The notes under the pieces: model-generated | Told to the model about the DNA's origin: nothing | The model's input: only the letters and a program-made list of their open reading frames with translations | The model's database searches: none | Translations under genes and position numbers: made by a program | Source: Roseibium polysiphoniae | GTDB lineage: Bacteria > Pseudomonadota > Alphaproteobacteria > Rhizobiales > Stappiaceae | DNA length: 64,000 nucleotides | Direction: 5' to 3' | Assembly: GCF_014842925.1 (NCBI RefSeq) | Contig: NZ_JACYXJ010000003.1 | Coordinates: forward strand, 62,001 to 126,000 | Part shown: in pieces, positions 8,453-16,884 of the stretch | Layout of the letters: the number at the start of each line of letters is the position of its first letter | How positions within the stretch are numbered: position 1 is the stretch's first letter

Positions 8453-9145
8453 TCAGTCGCAGGCCAGACGATAGCCGATGCCGCGAACCGTTTGAAGGTA
8501 GGCGGGATTTCCCGGGTCCGTTTCGATCTTGCGGCGCAGGCGATTGATTTGGACATCCACCGTGCGTTCACCCAGACCGCTGTCGTCTCCGACGATCTTG
8601 TGGCGGGGAACCGTTGCGCCGGGCTGTTCGGCGAAGATACCGAGGATCTGCTTTTCCCGATCTGTCAGCCGGACGAGAGCATCGCCTTCCTTCAGCTCAC
8701 CGCGCGCAGCGTTGAATGTGAAAGGACCAAAGCGGATCTCCGGCGAGGCCTCGGCACGCTTTGGACCGCCGCGACGCAGGATCGCCGAGATCCGCAGCAT
8801 GAGTTCGCGCGGCTCAAAGGGCTTGGCCAGATAGTCGTCCGCACCTGCTTCCAGTCCTGCGATCCTGTCTGGCGCTTCTGATCGGGCCGTGAGCATCAGG
8901 ATCGGCACAGTCGATTGCTCTCTTAGCCAGGCCGCAAGCTCCAGGCCGGTTTCCCCAGGCATCATGATGTCCAGGATCAGGAGATCGAAGGAAAGACCGG
9001 ACAGGAATTTGCGTGCGTCGCTGGCATTGGCCGCCGACGTGACCCGGAAACCGTTGTCGATGAGAACGCGGCTCAACAGTTCGCGGATGCGGTTGTCGTC
9101 ATCGACAAGGAGAATGTGGCTGGCGTTGTCGTCTGGAGTGGTCAC
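8453..9145 (-). CDS. OmpR-family response regulator (PetR-like)
   Basis: A 230-residue two-domain regulator. The receiver domain has the acidic pocket ILLVDDDNRIR and phospho-acceptor Asp59 (LLILDIMMPGETGLEL), the conserved Thr/Ser (LMLTARSE) and Lys (YLAKPFEPREL). The C-terminal winged helix carries LTDREKQILGIFAE and DVQINRLRRKIETDP. It sits 12 bases downstream of a MarR-type gene and 52 bases upstream of the sensor kinase. A MarR gene directly before an OmpR-type regulator recalls petP-petR, which is why I suggest PetR-like; orthology was not tested. Confidence 0.88.
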   Translation of the reverse strand: MTTPDDNASHILLVDDDNRIRELLSRVLIDNGFRVTSAANASDARKFLSGLSFDLLILDIMMPGETGLELAAWLREQSTVPILMLTARSEAPDRIAGLEAGADDYLAKPFEPRELMLRISAILRRGGPKRAEASPEIRFGPFTFNAARGELKEGDALVRLTDREKQILGIFAEQPGATVPRHKIVGDDSGLGERTVDVQINRLRRKIETDPGNPAYLQTVRGIGYRLACD

Positions 9146-9157
9146 ATTGCTTTCCCG

Positions 9158-9739
9158 TCACCGAACCGGAGGCACGCTCGGTTGTGGTGCTCCCGGTTTG
9201 TATTTCTTGTTCACCAGTTTGGCGACATCAGCCCGCATGTCCTCGTCGATCATCTGGAAGAGGAATTGGCGAATTGTGTCAGCGCCGCTATCTGGCAGAC
9301 CGTTTATGGCGCGTTCAAGGCGCTGGGCCTGCAGGGCGGCCAGCCGGATCGCCAGATCGTGACCTTTTGTCGTGGTGTGAAGGAGCCGCTGACGCCGGTC
9401 GATCGGTCCGGCTCGCTGCTCTATGAAATCCTGATCGACAAGCTGCTTCAGGACACGCCCGAGACTTTGCTTGGTAATGCGCAAAATGCTGAGCAGATCC
9501 GTCACCATGATGCCGGGGTTGCGATCCACGAAGTGAAGCACCCGGTGATGCGCCCGCCCAAAACCGAATTCGGCCAATTGGTCATCCGGATCGGCCGTAA
9601 AATCGCGATAAGCGAAAAAAAGCAGTTCGATCAGGTCATATGGAAGGGTTTCCTCCACACTTGGGGCGCCCTGATCCACCGTGGTGCCATCTGGACTGAT
9701 CACGTCATCTGTAAGCTTTTTGAAATTTACGTCAGTCAT
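9158..9739 (-). CDS. MarR-family transcriptional regulator (PetP-like)
   Basis: A 193-residue winged-helix protein. The MarR core is seen in FGFGRAHHRVLHFVDRNPGI, VTDLLSILRITKQSLGRVLKQLVDQDFIEQ and the wing RRQRLLHTTTKG. About 30 residues at the N-terminus precede the fold. It is the first gene of a three-gene minus-strand operon with the response regulator and sensor kinase, and is divergent from ilvE over 255 bases, so it could also influence ilvE. Effector unknown. The combination with an OmpR-type regulator resembles petP-petR. Confidence 0.85.
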   Translation of the reverse strand: MTDVNFKKLTDDVISPDGTTVDQGAPSVEETLPYDLIELLFFAYRDFTADPDDQLAEFGFGRAHHRVLHFVDRNPGIMVTDLLSILRITKQSLGRVLKQLVDQDFIEQRAGPIDRRQRLLHTTTKGHDLAIRLAALQAQRLERAINGLPDSGADTIRQFLFQMIDEDMRADVAKLVNKKYKPGAPQPSVPPVR

Positions 9740-9994
9740 ATTGACTTATTTCGTGCCGATTGTTACCTAACGAGCGTTCTGAACGAAATCTTTGACCGGT
9801 TTGGCGATGTTTTGAGCATGGTTTCAAAACGAATCCGCCCACCTCGATTTCCTTCAGACAACGATACCGATAGTTTCGGCGGGGTGCAAAACACGGGTGA
9901 ACGGGTGGGCGCAAGTTCGATCCCCGTCGCACCAGCCGATGATAGAAAACGAACAAAACAAACAGGCCTGAAACAGGGTCTCGGGAGCAAAACC

Positions 9995-10897
9995 ATGGCG
10001 GGACTGCCTTTTGATCAGCGCGACGGTGAAATCTGGTATGACGGCGCGTTCGTGCCCTGGGCGGATGCCAAGTTGCATGTGCTCAGCCACGGTCTCCACT
10101 ATGCCAGTTGCGTGTTCGAAGGCGAGCGGGCCTATGGCGGGCAGATCTTCAAGTCCGGTGAACATACCGCGCGTCTGCATGCTTCCGCCGAGGTGATGGG
10201 TTTCGAAATTCCGTGGTCCGAGGACGTGATCAACGCCGCCAAGGAAGAGCTTCTGACCCGTATGAACCTCGTCGACGCCTATTTGCGGCCGGTTGCCTGG
10301 CGCGGCAGCGAGATGATGGGTGTGTCGGCTCAGGACAACACCATTCACCTTGCGATCGCAGCCTGGGAGTGGCCAAGCTACTTCAAGCCGGAAGAGCGCC
10401 TCAAGGGTATCCGGCTGGACATGGCCAAGTATCGCCGTCCCGATCCGCTGACCGCGCCGTACAAGTCCAAGGCCGCCGGTCTCTACATGATCTGCACGCT
10501 CTCCAAGCATGAAGCCGAGCGCAAAGGCTATGCCGATGCCATGATGCTGGACTGGCGCGGCCAGGTGGCCGAAGCCACCGGTGCGAATGTGTTCTTCATC
10601 AAGGACGGCAAGATCCACACACCGACCCCGGATTGCTTCCTGAATGGCATCACGCGTCGGACTGTCATCGGTCTGGCCAAGGATCGCGGCATTGAAGTCG
10701 TCGAGCGCGTCATCATGCCGGAAGAGATGGAAGGCTTTGAACAGTGCTTCCTGACAGGAACGGCTGCTGAAGTGACGCCTGTGTCCGAGATCGGCCCTTA
10801 CAGTTTCGAAGTAGGCGAGATCACCAAGACGCTCATGGAAGACTATGATGCGGCGGTACGTCCTTCGGCTCCGACCCTGAAGGTCGCGAACGCCTAA
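9995..10897 (+). CDS. ilvE: Branched-chain amino acid aminotransferase
   Basis: A 300-residue class IV PLP enzyme that transfers amino groups between glutamate and the 2-oxo acids of leucine, isoleucine and valine. It has the family entry SHGLHYASCVFEGERAYGG, a likely PLP-binding Lys159 (PYKSKAAGLYM), VAEATGANVFFIKDG and the GTAAEVTPV phosphate-binding loop. The frame is open far upstream (to 9116), but that part is antisense to the MarR gene; the ATG at 9995 is preceded by GGGAGCAAAACC and gives the normal length. A terminator follows directly. Confidence 0.93.
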   Translation: MAGLPFDQRDGEIWYDGAFVPWADAKLHVLSHGLHYASCVFEGERAYGGQIFKSGEHTARLHASAEVMGFEIPWSEDVINAAKEELLTRMNLVDAYLRPVAWRGSEMMGVSAQDNTIHLAIAAWEWPSYFKPEERLKGIRLDMAKYRRPDPLTAPYKSKAAGLYMICTLSKHEAERKGYADAMMLDWRGQVAEATGANVFFIKDGKIHTPTPDCFLNGITRRTVIGLAKDRGIEVVERVIMPEEMEGFEQCFLTGTAAEVTPVSEIGPYSFEVGEITKTLMEDYDAAVRPSAPTLKVANA

Positions 10898-10925
10898 CCG
10901 CTTTCAGCATTTAGAGCTTCGGTTG

Positions 10926-10962
10926 AAAAAAAAGCGTGTTGCTGTGGCGGCACGCTTTTTTT
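10926..10962. terminator. Bidirectional terminator between ilvE and the MFS gene
   Basis: An A-run, the stem AAAAAGCGTG/CACGCTTTTT and a T-run make a hairpin readable from both strands. It lies between the convergent ends of ilvE and the Bcr/CflA-type transporter gene. Confidence 0.85.
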
Positions 10963-10982
10963 GTTGCTGATGCGAGGTGGCC

Positions 10983-12230
10983 TCAGTTGCTGTGCAGCGC
11001 GCGGAACATGTTGCCTTTTTCAGCGATCAGGATGCTTGCAAGAGCACCAAGCCCATAGATCGCGAAGGCAAAGCCAAGCGGCTGGGTCGTGCCGTTGAAG
11101 TACTGGCCCATGATGTAGCCGAGGATCGCGCCGCCAAGGGTCGTCACAAATCCGATCACCGATGAAGCCGTTCCCGCGATGTCCCCGAGCGGTTCCATCG
11201 CCATGGAGTTGAAGTTTGCGCCGATGAAGCCGAAGCAGGCCATGAGCGTGGCGGACAGGATGGTGAAGACGATCAGGTTTTCAATCCCGGCGCTGGACAG
11301 GGCAAAGAGCAGAATGCCGCTTCCCGTATAGACCAGCGTTGCGGTGTGAGACAGGCGCCGCATGCCGACGGCCTCGACCAGGCGCGAGTTCAGGAAAGAG
11401 GCGAGGGACATGGCGACGGCGATGCCCGCAAAAACGATCGGGAAATAGACTCCGAGCCCATAGATATCGACGAATATCTGCTGCGACATCGTTATGAAAG
11501 AGAACAGGCCGCCGAAGACGCAGGTGATGGCGAGCATGTAGCCGAGGCTGACGCGGGTCTTGACCGTCGTAATATAGGCCCTGAGGATCGTTTCCACGTT
11601 CAGGGGCTGGCGGTACTCTTTCGGCAAGGTTTCAGGCAGGCGGATCCAGCACCAGATCAGCATGACAATGCCGGCGAAAAGCAGCAGCGAGAAAATCCAG
11701 TGCCAGTTCGACATGAGAAGGACGGCCTGGCCGATTGAGGGGGCGATGATCGGCACGGCCATGAAAATCATCATGACGAGAGACATCACCTTGCCCATCT
11801 GACGTCCGGTGTAGCAATCACGTACGACCGACACCGCAATCACGCGGGTCGCGGCGCATCCAACGCCCTGGACGAAACGGGCAAGAAGCAGTTGGTCAAG
11901 CGTGTTCGACATGAGCGAAGCAACGCTCGCGACTGCATAGAGCGCGAGGCCGCCCAGCAGAATCGCACGCCGGCCATAAGAATCTGAAATCGGACCATAA
12001 AAGAGCTGGGCGCCGCCAAAGCCGATGAGATAGGCGATGAGCACTTGCTGCCGGTCGTTTTCATTCTCGATGCCCAGGGCGTTGCCGATGTCGGGCAGAG
12101 CCGGCAGCATTACATCCATCGCCAGGGCGTTCAGCGCCATGAGAGCCGCGATCATCACCACAAATTCGATGAAAGGCATACCGGGACTGGAATGAGTACC
12201 GCTCGGCGACTTTGGCGTATGATCGGGCAT
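10983..12230 (-). CDS. Bcr/CflA-type multidrug efflux MFS transporter
   Basis: A 415-residue inner-membrane transporter with about 12 hydrophobic segments. It carries the drug:proton antiporter-1 signatures of the Bcr/CflA group: ALNALAMDVMLPALPDIG in helix 1, YGPISDSYGRRAILLGGLALY in the loop 2-3 motif, and LARFVQGVGCAATRVIAVSVVRDCY in helices 4-5. Members export drugs such as bicyclomycin, chloramphenicol or sulfonamides, and some export cysteine; the substrate here is unknown. Monocistronic as far as can be seen, converging on ilvE. Confidence 0.88.
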   Translation of the reverse strand: MPDHTPKSPSGTHSSPGMPFIEFVVMIAALMALNALAMDVMLPALPDIGNALGIENENDRQQVLIAYLIGFGGAQLFYGPISDSYGRRAILLGGLALYAVASVASLMSNTLDQLLLARFVQGVGCAATRVIAVSVVRDCYTGRQMGKVMSLVMMIFMAVPIIAPSIGQAVLLMSNWHWIFSLLLFAGIVMLIWCWIRLPETLPKEYRQPLNVETILRAYITTVKTRVSLGYMLAITCVFGGLFSFITMSQQIFVDIYGLGVYFPIVFAGIAVAMSLASFLNSRLVEAVGMRRLSHTATLVYTGSGILLFALSSAGIENLIVFTILSATLMACFGFIGANFNSMAMEPLGDIAGTASSVIGFVTTLGGAILGYIMGQYFNGTTQPLGFAFAIYGLGALASILIAEKGNMFRALHSN

Positions 12231-12407
12231 CAGCCCTCCTTGAAAGCGGAACTGCCGGCAGTCAGGGTGCAGCAGGACGGGTAGGTTATTGTTTTGCAGT
12301 CAGATTGACCCGATCTTCGACCGGGTGGTCAAGTTAAATCTGCGTTCCAGCAAGGGTATCTGAAAAATAGTGGCGCTTTTGGATTGAGGCAACTTCAGGT
12401 TTAGTTG

Positions 12408-12881
12408 TCACGTCCAGCGTTTGGCGTCTTCGTCGTCTACATCCCTGGCCTCGACCCAGCCCTGGCTTTCTCCCGAGAGGAGGTGCTCTTTTTTCCAAAA
12501 GGGCGCGCGGGTCTTCAGAAAGTCCATCATAAAGTCGGCGGCTTCGAAAGCTGCGCGCCTATGGGAAGACGCGGCCACAACGAGCACGATGTTGCGGCCC
12601 GGAGCGATCTTGCCGAAACGGTGGATGACGGTGAGGCCGGTGAGTGGCCACCTGCTGCAGGCCTGTTCGGCGATCCGTGCGATTTCAGCTTCTGCCATGC
12701 CCGGGTAATGCTCGAGTTCCAGCGCCGAAAGACGCCCTCCCTCGTCCCGGCAGAGGCCTGTGAAGGTCACAAGTGCACCAACGTCCTTGCGGCCTTGCGC
12801 CAGGAGGTTGGCTTCATGGGCTGCGTCGAAATCTTCTGACTGCACGCGGATCGTTGCAAGGACAGGCGCCGGATCTGCCAT
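12408..12881 (-). CDS. moaE: Molybdopterin synthase catalytic subunit
   Basis: A 157-residue MoaE. It forms the heterotetramer with MoaD that inserts two dithiolene sulfurs into cyclic pyranopterin monophosphate to make molybdopterin. Typical blocks are GALVTFTGLCRDEGG, LELEHYPGMAEAEIARIAEQA, VIHRFGKI, VVAASSHRRAAFEAADFMMD, and KTRAPFWKKEHL, which holds the active-site lysines. It lies 3 bases after moaD on the minus strand, so the two subunits are made from one transcript, itself downstream of pgsA. Confidence 0.95.
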   Translation of the reverse strand: MADPAPVLATIRVQSEDFDAAHEANLLAQGRKDVGALVTFTGLCRDEGGRLSALELEHYPGMAEAEIARIAEQACSRWPLTGLTVIHRFGKIAPGRNIVLVVAASSHRRAAFEAADFMMDFLKTRAPFWKKEHLLSGESQGWVEARDVDDEDAKRWT

Positions 12882-12884
12882 CGG

Positions 12885-13145
12885 TCAGCCGCCTGTCATT
12901 GGCGGGAAAAAGGCAACTTCCTGAGTGACGCCCAGTGGTTCGTCGTGTTCGACGTGCATCTGATCCAGGGCAACGCGAATGGCGTCCTGCTCTTCAAAAG
13001 CCATGGCGTAGCGCTCGTCGCTAGCTTTCAGGAATGAGATGAGGTGAGCAACCGTTGTGACGCTCTCGGGCAGATCGAGCGTCTCCTCGTCGACCCCGAC
13101 TTTCTCACGAACCCAGGCAAAATAGCGGATCTTCACAGAAGCCAC
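12885..13145 (-). CDS. moaD: Molybdopterin synthase sulfur carrier subunit
   Basis: An 86-residue ubiquitin-like sulfur carrier. The essential C-terminal Gly-Gly is present (FFPPMTGG end), which is adenylated and thiocarboxylated before sulfur donation to MoaE. The beta-grasp start (VKIRYFAWVREKVGVDEETLDL) is typical. Spacing is 25 bases after pgsA and 3 bases before moaE, forming the pgsA-moaD-moaE unit that is common in Hyphomicrobiales. Confidence 0.94.
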   Translation of the reverse strand: MASVKIRYFAWVREKVGVDEETLDLPESVTTVAHLISFLKASDERYAMAFEEQDAIRVALDQMHVEHDEPLGVTQEVAFFPPMTGG

Positions 13146-13170
13146 TCCTTCGAGAAATGGGAATTCGGTC

Positions 13171-13743
13171 TCATTCTTCTATCAGATGGCCGATGCCGGC
13201 GCGGAAATAATCGTAACCGGTGTAAAGCGTCAGCAGGGCGGCAAGCCAAAGGGCGATCAGTCCGGCAAGAACTGTTCCCGGCAGAAAGATTTCTCCAGCC
13301 GGACCCACGAGCAGCAGCGCGATTGCGACCATTTGAACCGTTGTTTTCCACTTGGCCAACTGAGTCACAGGCACGCTGACCTGTAGCTCTGCGAGGAACT
13401 CGCGCAGACCCGAGACCAGGATTTCGCGGCACAGGATGATGAGCGCAGCAATCAACGACCATTCGCCGATGGTTCCCACATAGACCAGGACCATGAGCGA
13501 AACGGAGACGAGCAGCTTGTCGGCAATCGGGTCCAGCATGCGGCCAAGCGCGGACTGCTGCTGCCAGGCGCGGGCGAGGTAACCGTCGAAGAAGTCAGTG
13601 ATCGCGGCGACGATGAAGATGCCAAGCGCAATCCAGCGCGGTGTGTTGCCTTCGAAGTAAAAGCAGGCAGCCACGGCTGGAACTGCCGCAATACGTCCAT
13701 AGGTCAGGATGTTGGGCAGGCTGAGGGCGACATTGCGTTTCAT
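13171..13743 (-). CDS. pgsA: CDP-diacylglycerol--glycerol-3-phosphate 3-phosphatidyltransferase
   Basis: Membrane enzyme making phosphatidylglycerophosphate, the committed step to phosphatidylglycerol and cardiolipin. The 190-residue product has several membrane segments and the CDP-alcohol phosphotransferase motif, visible as DFFDGYLARAWQQQSALGRMLDPIADK (written here in pieces: the DG..AR...G..LD..AD pattern). The open frame reaches 13794, but the ATG at 13743 begins MKRNVALSLPNILTYGRIA, the usual N-terminus, and the upstream candidate lacks a binding site. It heads the pgsA-moaD-moaE unit; in many relatives uvrC lies directly upstream, but here four or more genes intervene. Confidence 0.93.
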   Translation of the reverse strand: MKRNVALSLPNILTYGRIAAVPAVAACFYFEGNTPRWIALGIFIVAAITDFFDGYLARAWQQQSALGRMLDPIADKLLVSVSLMVLVYVGTIGEWSLIAALIILCREILVSGLREFLAELQVSVPVTQLAKWKTTVQMVAIALLLVGPAGEIFLPGTVLAGLIALWLAALLTLYTGYDYFRAGIGHLIEE

Positions 13744-13860
13744 GGGGCTTTCAAGCTCTGCGGCATCAGGGCAACTTTGGGCGGACACAAGCATGGCGTT
13801 GTTGGGGTGTCAACGTGGCCATAAGCCGGGTTCGAGGATGGTATCTTTCTCGGCAGCGGC

Positions 13861-14151
13861 CTAGCCGAAGAGGGCAGGGCCTTGCTGATCGATCAGAAGC
13901 TTTGCCTTGCGCACGGTATGCTCCGCAGCTTCGTCAGATGTTGGCATGGTGTCCGCGCGCACAAAGACATGGACCTTGCGTTCGCCATCGATGTCTTTTT
14001 CGATATGACCGGCGACTTGCCACTGGCCACCGGCTGGCCGCGGTTCAGCAATGATTTCGAAACCGTCGTACAGGACAGGAGGTGAGGCCTTCGTCTTTGG
14101 TTCCGAAGCGGACGAGGAGCCGAACAGGCCCTTGATAACTTTGCCGAACAT
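13861..14151 (-). CDS. HlyU-family protein
   Basis: A 96-residue protein matching the HlyU family, named after the Vibrio haemolysin activator; in alphaproteobacteria these small proteins are widespread and of unproven function. Family features are the start FGKVIKGLFG, the YDGFEIIAEPRPAGGQWQVAG core and the HVFVRADTMPTSDEA segment followed by a C-terminal helix. The region between residues 12 and 24 is a low-complexity Ser/Lys linker. It lies on the minus strand upstream of pgsA and downstream of the sulfotransferase gene, with 89 bases to the latter, so it may share that transcript. Confidence 0.82.
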   Translation of the reverse strand: MFGKVIKGLFGSSSASEPKTKASPPVLYDGFEIIAEPRPAGGQWQVAGHIEKDIDGERKVHVFVRADTMPTSDEAAEHTVRKAKLLIDQQGPALFG

Positions 14152-14240
14152 GTTGCTATCCCTTAGCTGCGACCAGCGCGATCCATCTGTCTTAGGGTGT
14201 ATCGCGTCAGGGTCCCTGTCTTCAAGCCGCGGCAGTGGGG

Positions 14241-15917
14241 TTAGACTGTTTTTCCGCTTTGCAGAGCCTCGCCAAGATGATGATCGTTGTCGGGCCGGCC
14301 GATCGCAACGCTTTCAACCGGTTCCAGGAGCTTGGGCTGCTTGCGTACTTCCTCCGGCGCCAGCGGTCCGAGCGCTTCAAAGAGATCCGGCAAGAGATCC
14401 TTGTGCCGTTTCCAGCGTCCGATGGAGGAGCGGAAAATCGGGCGTCTGACCTGCAGGTCCGAAAAGGTCGTGACCGGGCTGTCGCCGTTGTAGAATTCCA
14501 TGCAGACAGCCTGCCAGTCGAGGCCTGCCGCTTCGACCAGGGCTTTGCTCTGGCCTTCCTGATCATAGACCAGGTCTTCATAGGTGAGCGTGTGAATATT
14601 CACCGGAAGAACCTTTTTCCAATGGTCCATCAGGCTTGCATAGGACTGGAAATATGTGCCGACGCTCTCCTGGGTGCGGCAATAGTTGTGTGCCGGGGAA
14701 AGTGCATGCGACAGCAATGAGACGCAGGTGTCGGCGGGCGAGCGAACGCAATGCACGAAGGTCGCTTTCGGATAGAGGAGCGACATTAGCCACAGCATTT
14801 CGAAATTGTGAGGCATCTTGTCCGTCACCCGCAAGGCCCGCTTGTCGACGGCGTCAAGCTCCTTCAGGTATGCCCTTGCGATGCGTGCATATTCTGAGGG
14901 GCCGAGTGACCTGATGCGGCTTTCCAGAGCCGGGCTGGGCGGTCCCATCAGACCAAGTTCCTGCTGCGTTTGACGGAAAAAACCCAATTCTCCGCCACTG
15001 GCAACGGCTGAGTGACGTGCAACGATCTGTTCGGCGAGGGTCGTTCCGGAGCGCGGCATGCCGAAGATGAAAAGTGGCTTTTCAGACTCGCTTGCAGCTT
15101 CGCTTCTCTCGGCGAAAAAACCTTCCGTGAAAAGGTCCTTCATGAACGCCAGACGCTCGTCATAGGCCTTTTGATCAAACGGATCATATCGGATGCGCCG
15201 CGCGGTGCGATAGTGTTCCGCGGCATGCGGCGTGTCGCCAAGGTCGAAATAGACTTTGCCCGCCGCCCAGTGCAGCTCCGATTTTTCAGGTTTGGCGAGA
15301 GGTGCGTCGTCGGAAACAAGTTGTTCGATTTTGTCCAGAAAATCCGGGCGTTCCGTGTGAGTACGCGTAGACGCAAGGCGATGCAGTGCCGTGGGTAGCT
15401 CCTTGCCGAGGGCTATGGCCTTTTCAAACCAGCCTTCTGCTTCTTCGACGTTGCCAAGCGAAACTTCCAGTTGCCCCAGACCTACCAGGGCGTAGCCGTT
15501 TTCAGGATCCAGTTTCAGTGCACGCTCAAAGCATTGACGCGCGAGCACCGGTTTGCGCTGCAGGCGGTAAAGATCTCCAAGTTGGGCGTGAAGGTCGGCG
15601 TTCTTCGAGGCAAGTGAAACGGCTTTTTGCAGAGAAACGCGCGCGCTGATCAGGTCTCCGGAATTCATGAGAGCCAGACCCAGCAGCTGGTGCACTTGCG
15701 GGTGCTTGCGGACCTTGCTTGCAGCAGCCTTCAAATGGACAATAGCGGCGTCGATGTTGCCGGCCTGATAGGCTCCGATACCAAGCGAGAAATGGGCCTG
15801 AGGATTGCGCGGGTCGTGACGCAGAACTTCTGAAAACATCGCCAATGCCGTTTCAATGCGGCCAGCGTGCTGATGCGCAAGCGCATCCTGCGCGAGGCGG
15901 GTCACGTTCGGTGTCAT
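14241..15917 (-). CDS. TPR-repeat sulfotransferase family protein
   Basis: A 558-residue protein with two parts. Residues 1 to about 240 contain tandem TPR units (AHFSLGIGAYQAGNIDAAIVHL, then similar 34-residue units including YALVGLGQLEVSLGNVEEAEG). Residues from about 285 form a PAPS-dependent sulfotransferase domain with the 5'-phosphosulfate loop FIFGMPRSGTTLAEQI and the 3'-phosphate motif CVRSPADTCVSLLSHAL. Such TPR-sulfotransferase fusions are common in marine alphaproteobacteria; acceptors are mostly unknown, and protein tyrosine or surface glycan sulfation are both possible. It is followed by the HlyU gene. The 284 bases upstream are AT-rich and hold no gene I can support. Confidence 0.85.
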   Translation of the reverse strand: MTPNVTRLAQDALAHQHAGRIETALAMFSEVLRHDPRNPQAHFSLGIGAYQAGNIDAAIVHLKAAASKVRKHPQVHQLLGLALMNSGDLISARVSLQKAVSLASKNADLHAQLGDLYRLQRKPVLARQCFERALKLDPENGYALVGLGQLEVSLGNVEEAEGWFEKAIALGKELPTALHRLASTRTHTERPDFLDKIEQLVSDDAPLAKPEKSELHWAAGKVYFDLGDTPHAAEHYRTARRIRYDPFDQKAYDERLAFMKDLFTEGFFAERSEAASESEKPLFIFGMPRSGTTLAEQIVARHSAVASGGELGFFRQTQQELGLMGPPSPALESRIRSLGPSEYARIARAYLKELDAVDKRALRVTDKMPHNFEMLWLMSLLYPKATFVHCVRSPADTCVSLLSHALSPAHNYCRTQESVGTYFQSYASLMDHWKKVLPVNIHTLTYEDLVYDQEGQSKALVEAAGLDWQAVCMEFYNGDSPVTTFSDLQVRRPIFRSSIGRWKRHKDLLPDLFEALGPLAPEEVRKQPKLLEPVESVAIGRPDNDHHLGEALQSGKTV

Positions 15918-16201
15918 CTTATAGCCATTTAACGATGGGCGCCGAGGGAGGAGGCGGCCGCCCGGAAGAACAATGAGTAAACTATGTAGTTTTCAATGTG
16001 GTCGAAATTCGTTAGAAATAAGGCGAAAACATGTCTAGTTGTAACCAACCTGTACACGTCAGCGTTATTTGCTGGCTAAGATATTGTTTTTTAATCTTAA
16101 TCCGATTTTCTTAGCCATCTGGCATGCGACAATTTTGGGCGGTGCACAATTTTGTGATCTACCATGCCGAAGCCGCAGCGTCAGTTCGTGCCGATGGCGT
16201 G

Positions 16202-16786
16202 TCAGTCGGCCTTTAACTGGCGCTCAGACCAGTGATTCCGGCAGAGGGAAACATAGGTTTCATCGCCGCCAATCACCACCTGATCGCCTTCTTCGACCAC
16301 TTGGCCGGAGGCATCCATGCGGGCCACCATGGTCGCCTTGCGGCCGCACCAGCAGATGGTCTTGATCTCTCTGAGATTGTCGGCAAGGGCGAGCAGAGCG
16401 GCCGAACCTGGAAAGAGCTTGCCCTGAAAGTCCGTGCGCAATCCGAAGCACATGACCGGGATACGCATGGTGTCGGCCACGCGGGCCAGCTGCCAAACCT
16501 GTGCTTCGCTCAGAAACTGGGCCTCGTCGACGAAGATGGCGTGAATGTCCCGCTCGGATCGTGCTTGCTCGACATGAGCGAACAGATCGTCGTCGTTGGA
16601 AAAGATATCCGCGTCAGCGCCGAGTCCGATGCGTGATGCGATTTTGCCCTTGCCTGCGCGGTCATCGAGCGCTGCGATCAGCAGCAGGGTGTTCATACCC
16701 CGTTCTTCGTAGTTGTAGGAGGCTTGGAGCAGCACGGTCGACTTGCCGGCGTTCATCGAGGAGTAGTTGAAATAGAGCTTTGCCAT
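16202..16786 (-). CDS. tdk: Thymidine kinase (type II)
   Basis: A 194-residue TK1-type enzyme that phosphorylates thymidine with ATP in the salvage pathway. The P-loop [15 protein letters not shown] is near residue 10, the IFVDEAQFL Walker B segment is present, and a structural zinc site is suggested by CWCG and the C-terminal CRNH. The thymidine-binding lasso is around GDETYVSLC. The open frame extends to 16819, but the ATG at 16786 gives the normal N-terminus [11 protein letters not shown]. The gene is not universal in Hyphomicrobiales and lies in a stretch separating uvrC from pgsA. Confidence 0.93.
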   Translation of the reverse strand: MAKLYFNYSSMNAGKSTVLLQASYNYEERGMNTLLLIAALDDRAGKGKIASRIGLGADADIFSNDDDLFAHVEQARSERDIHAIFVDEAQFLSEAQVWQLARVADTMRIPVMCFGLRTDFQGKLFPGSAALLALADNLREIKTICWCGRKATMVARMDASGQVVEEGDQVVIGGDETYVSLCRNHWSERQLKAD

Positions 16787-16884
16787 CGTCTTCTTTTTGC
16801 CAATCGGGAATCGCCGCAAGCGTTGCTGCGATTGTTCATGGCGGAAAGGACCGGCTCAATCGATAATCGGCACTTATGCAGCGG

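Noticed and set aside
16001-16200. A gene in the AT-rich gap between the TPR sulfotransferase and tdk
   Set aside because: The only frame (16069-16365 plus) overlaps tdk antisense, and its product has no recognisable features.
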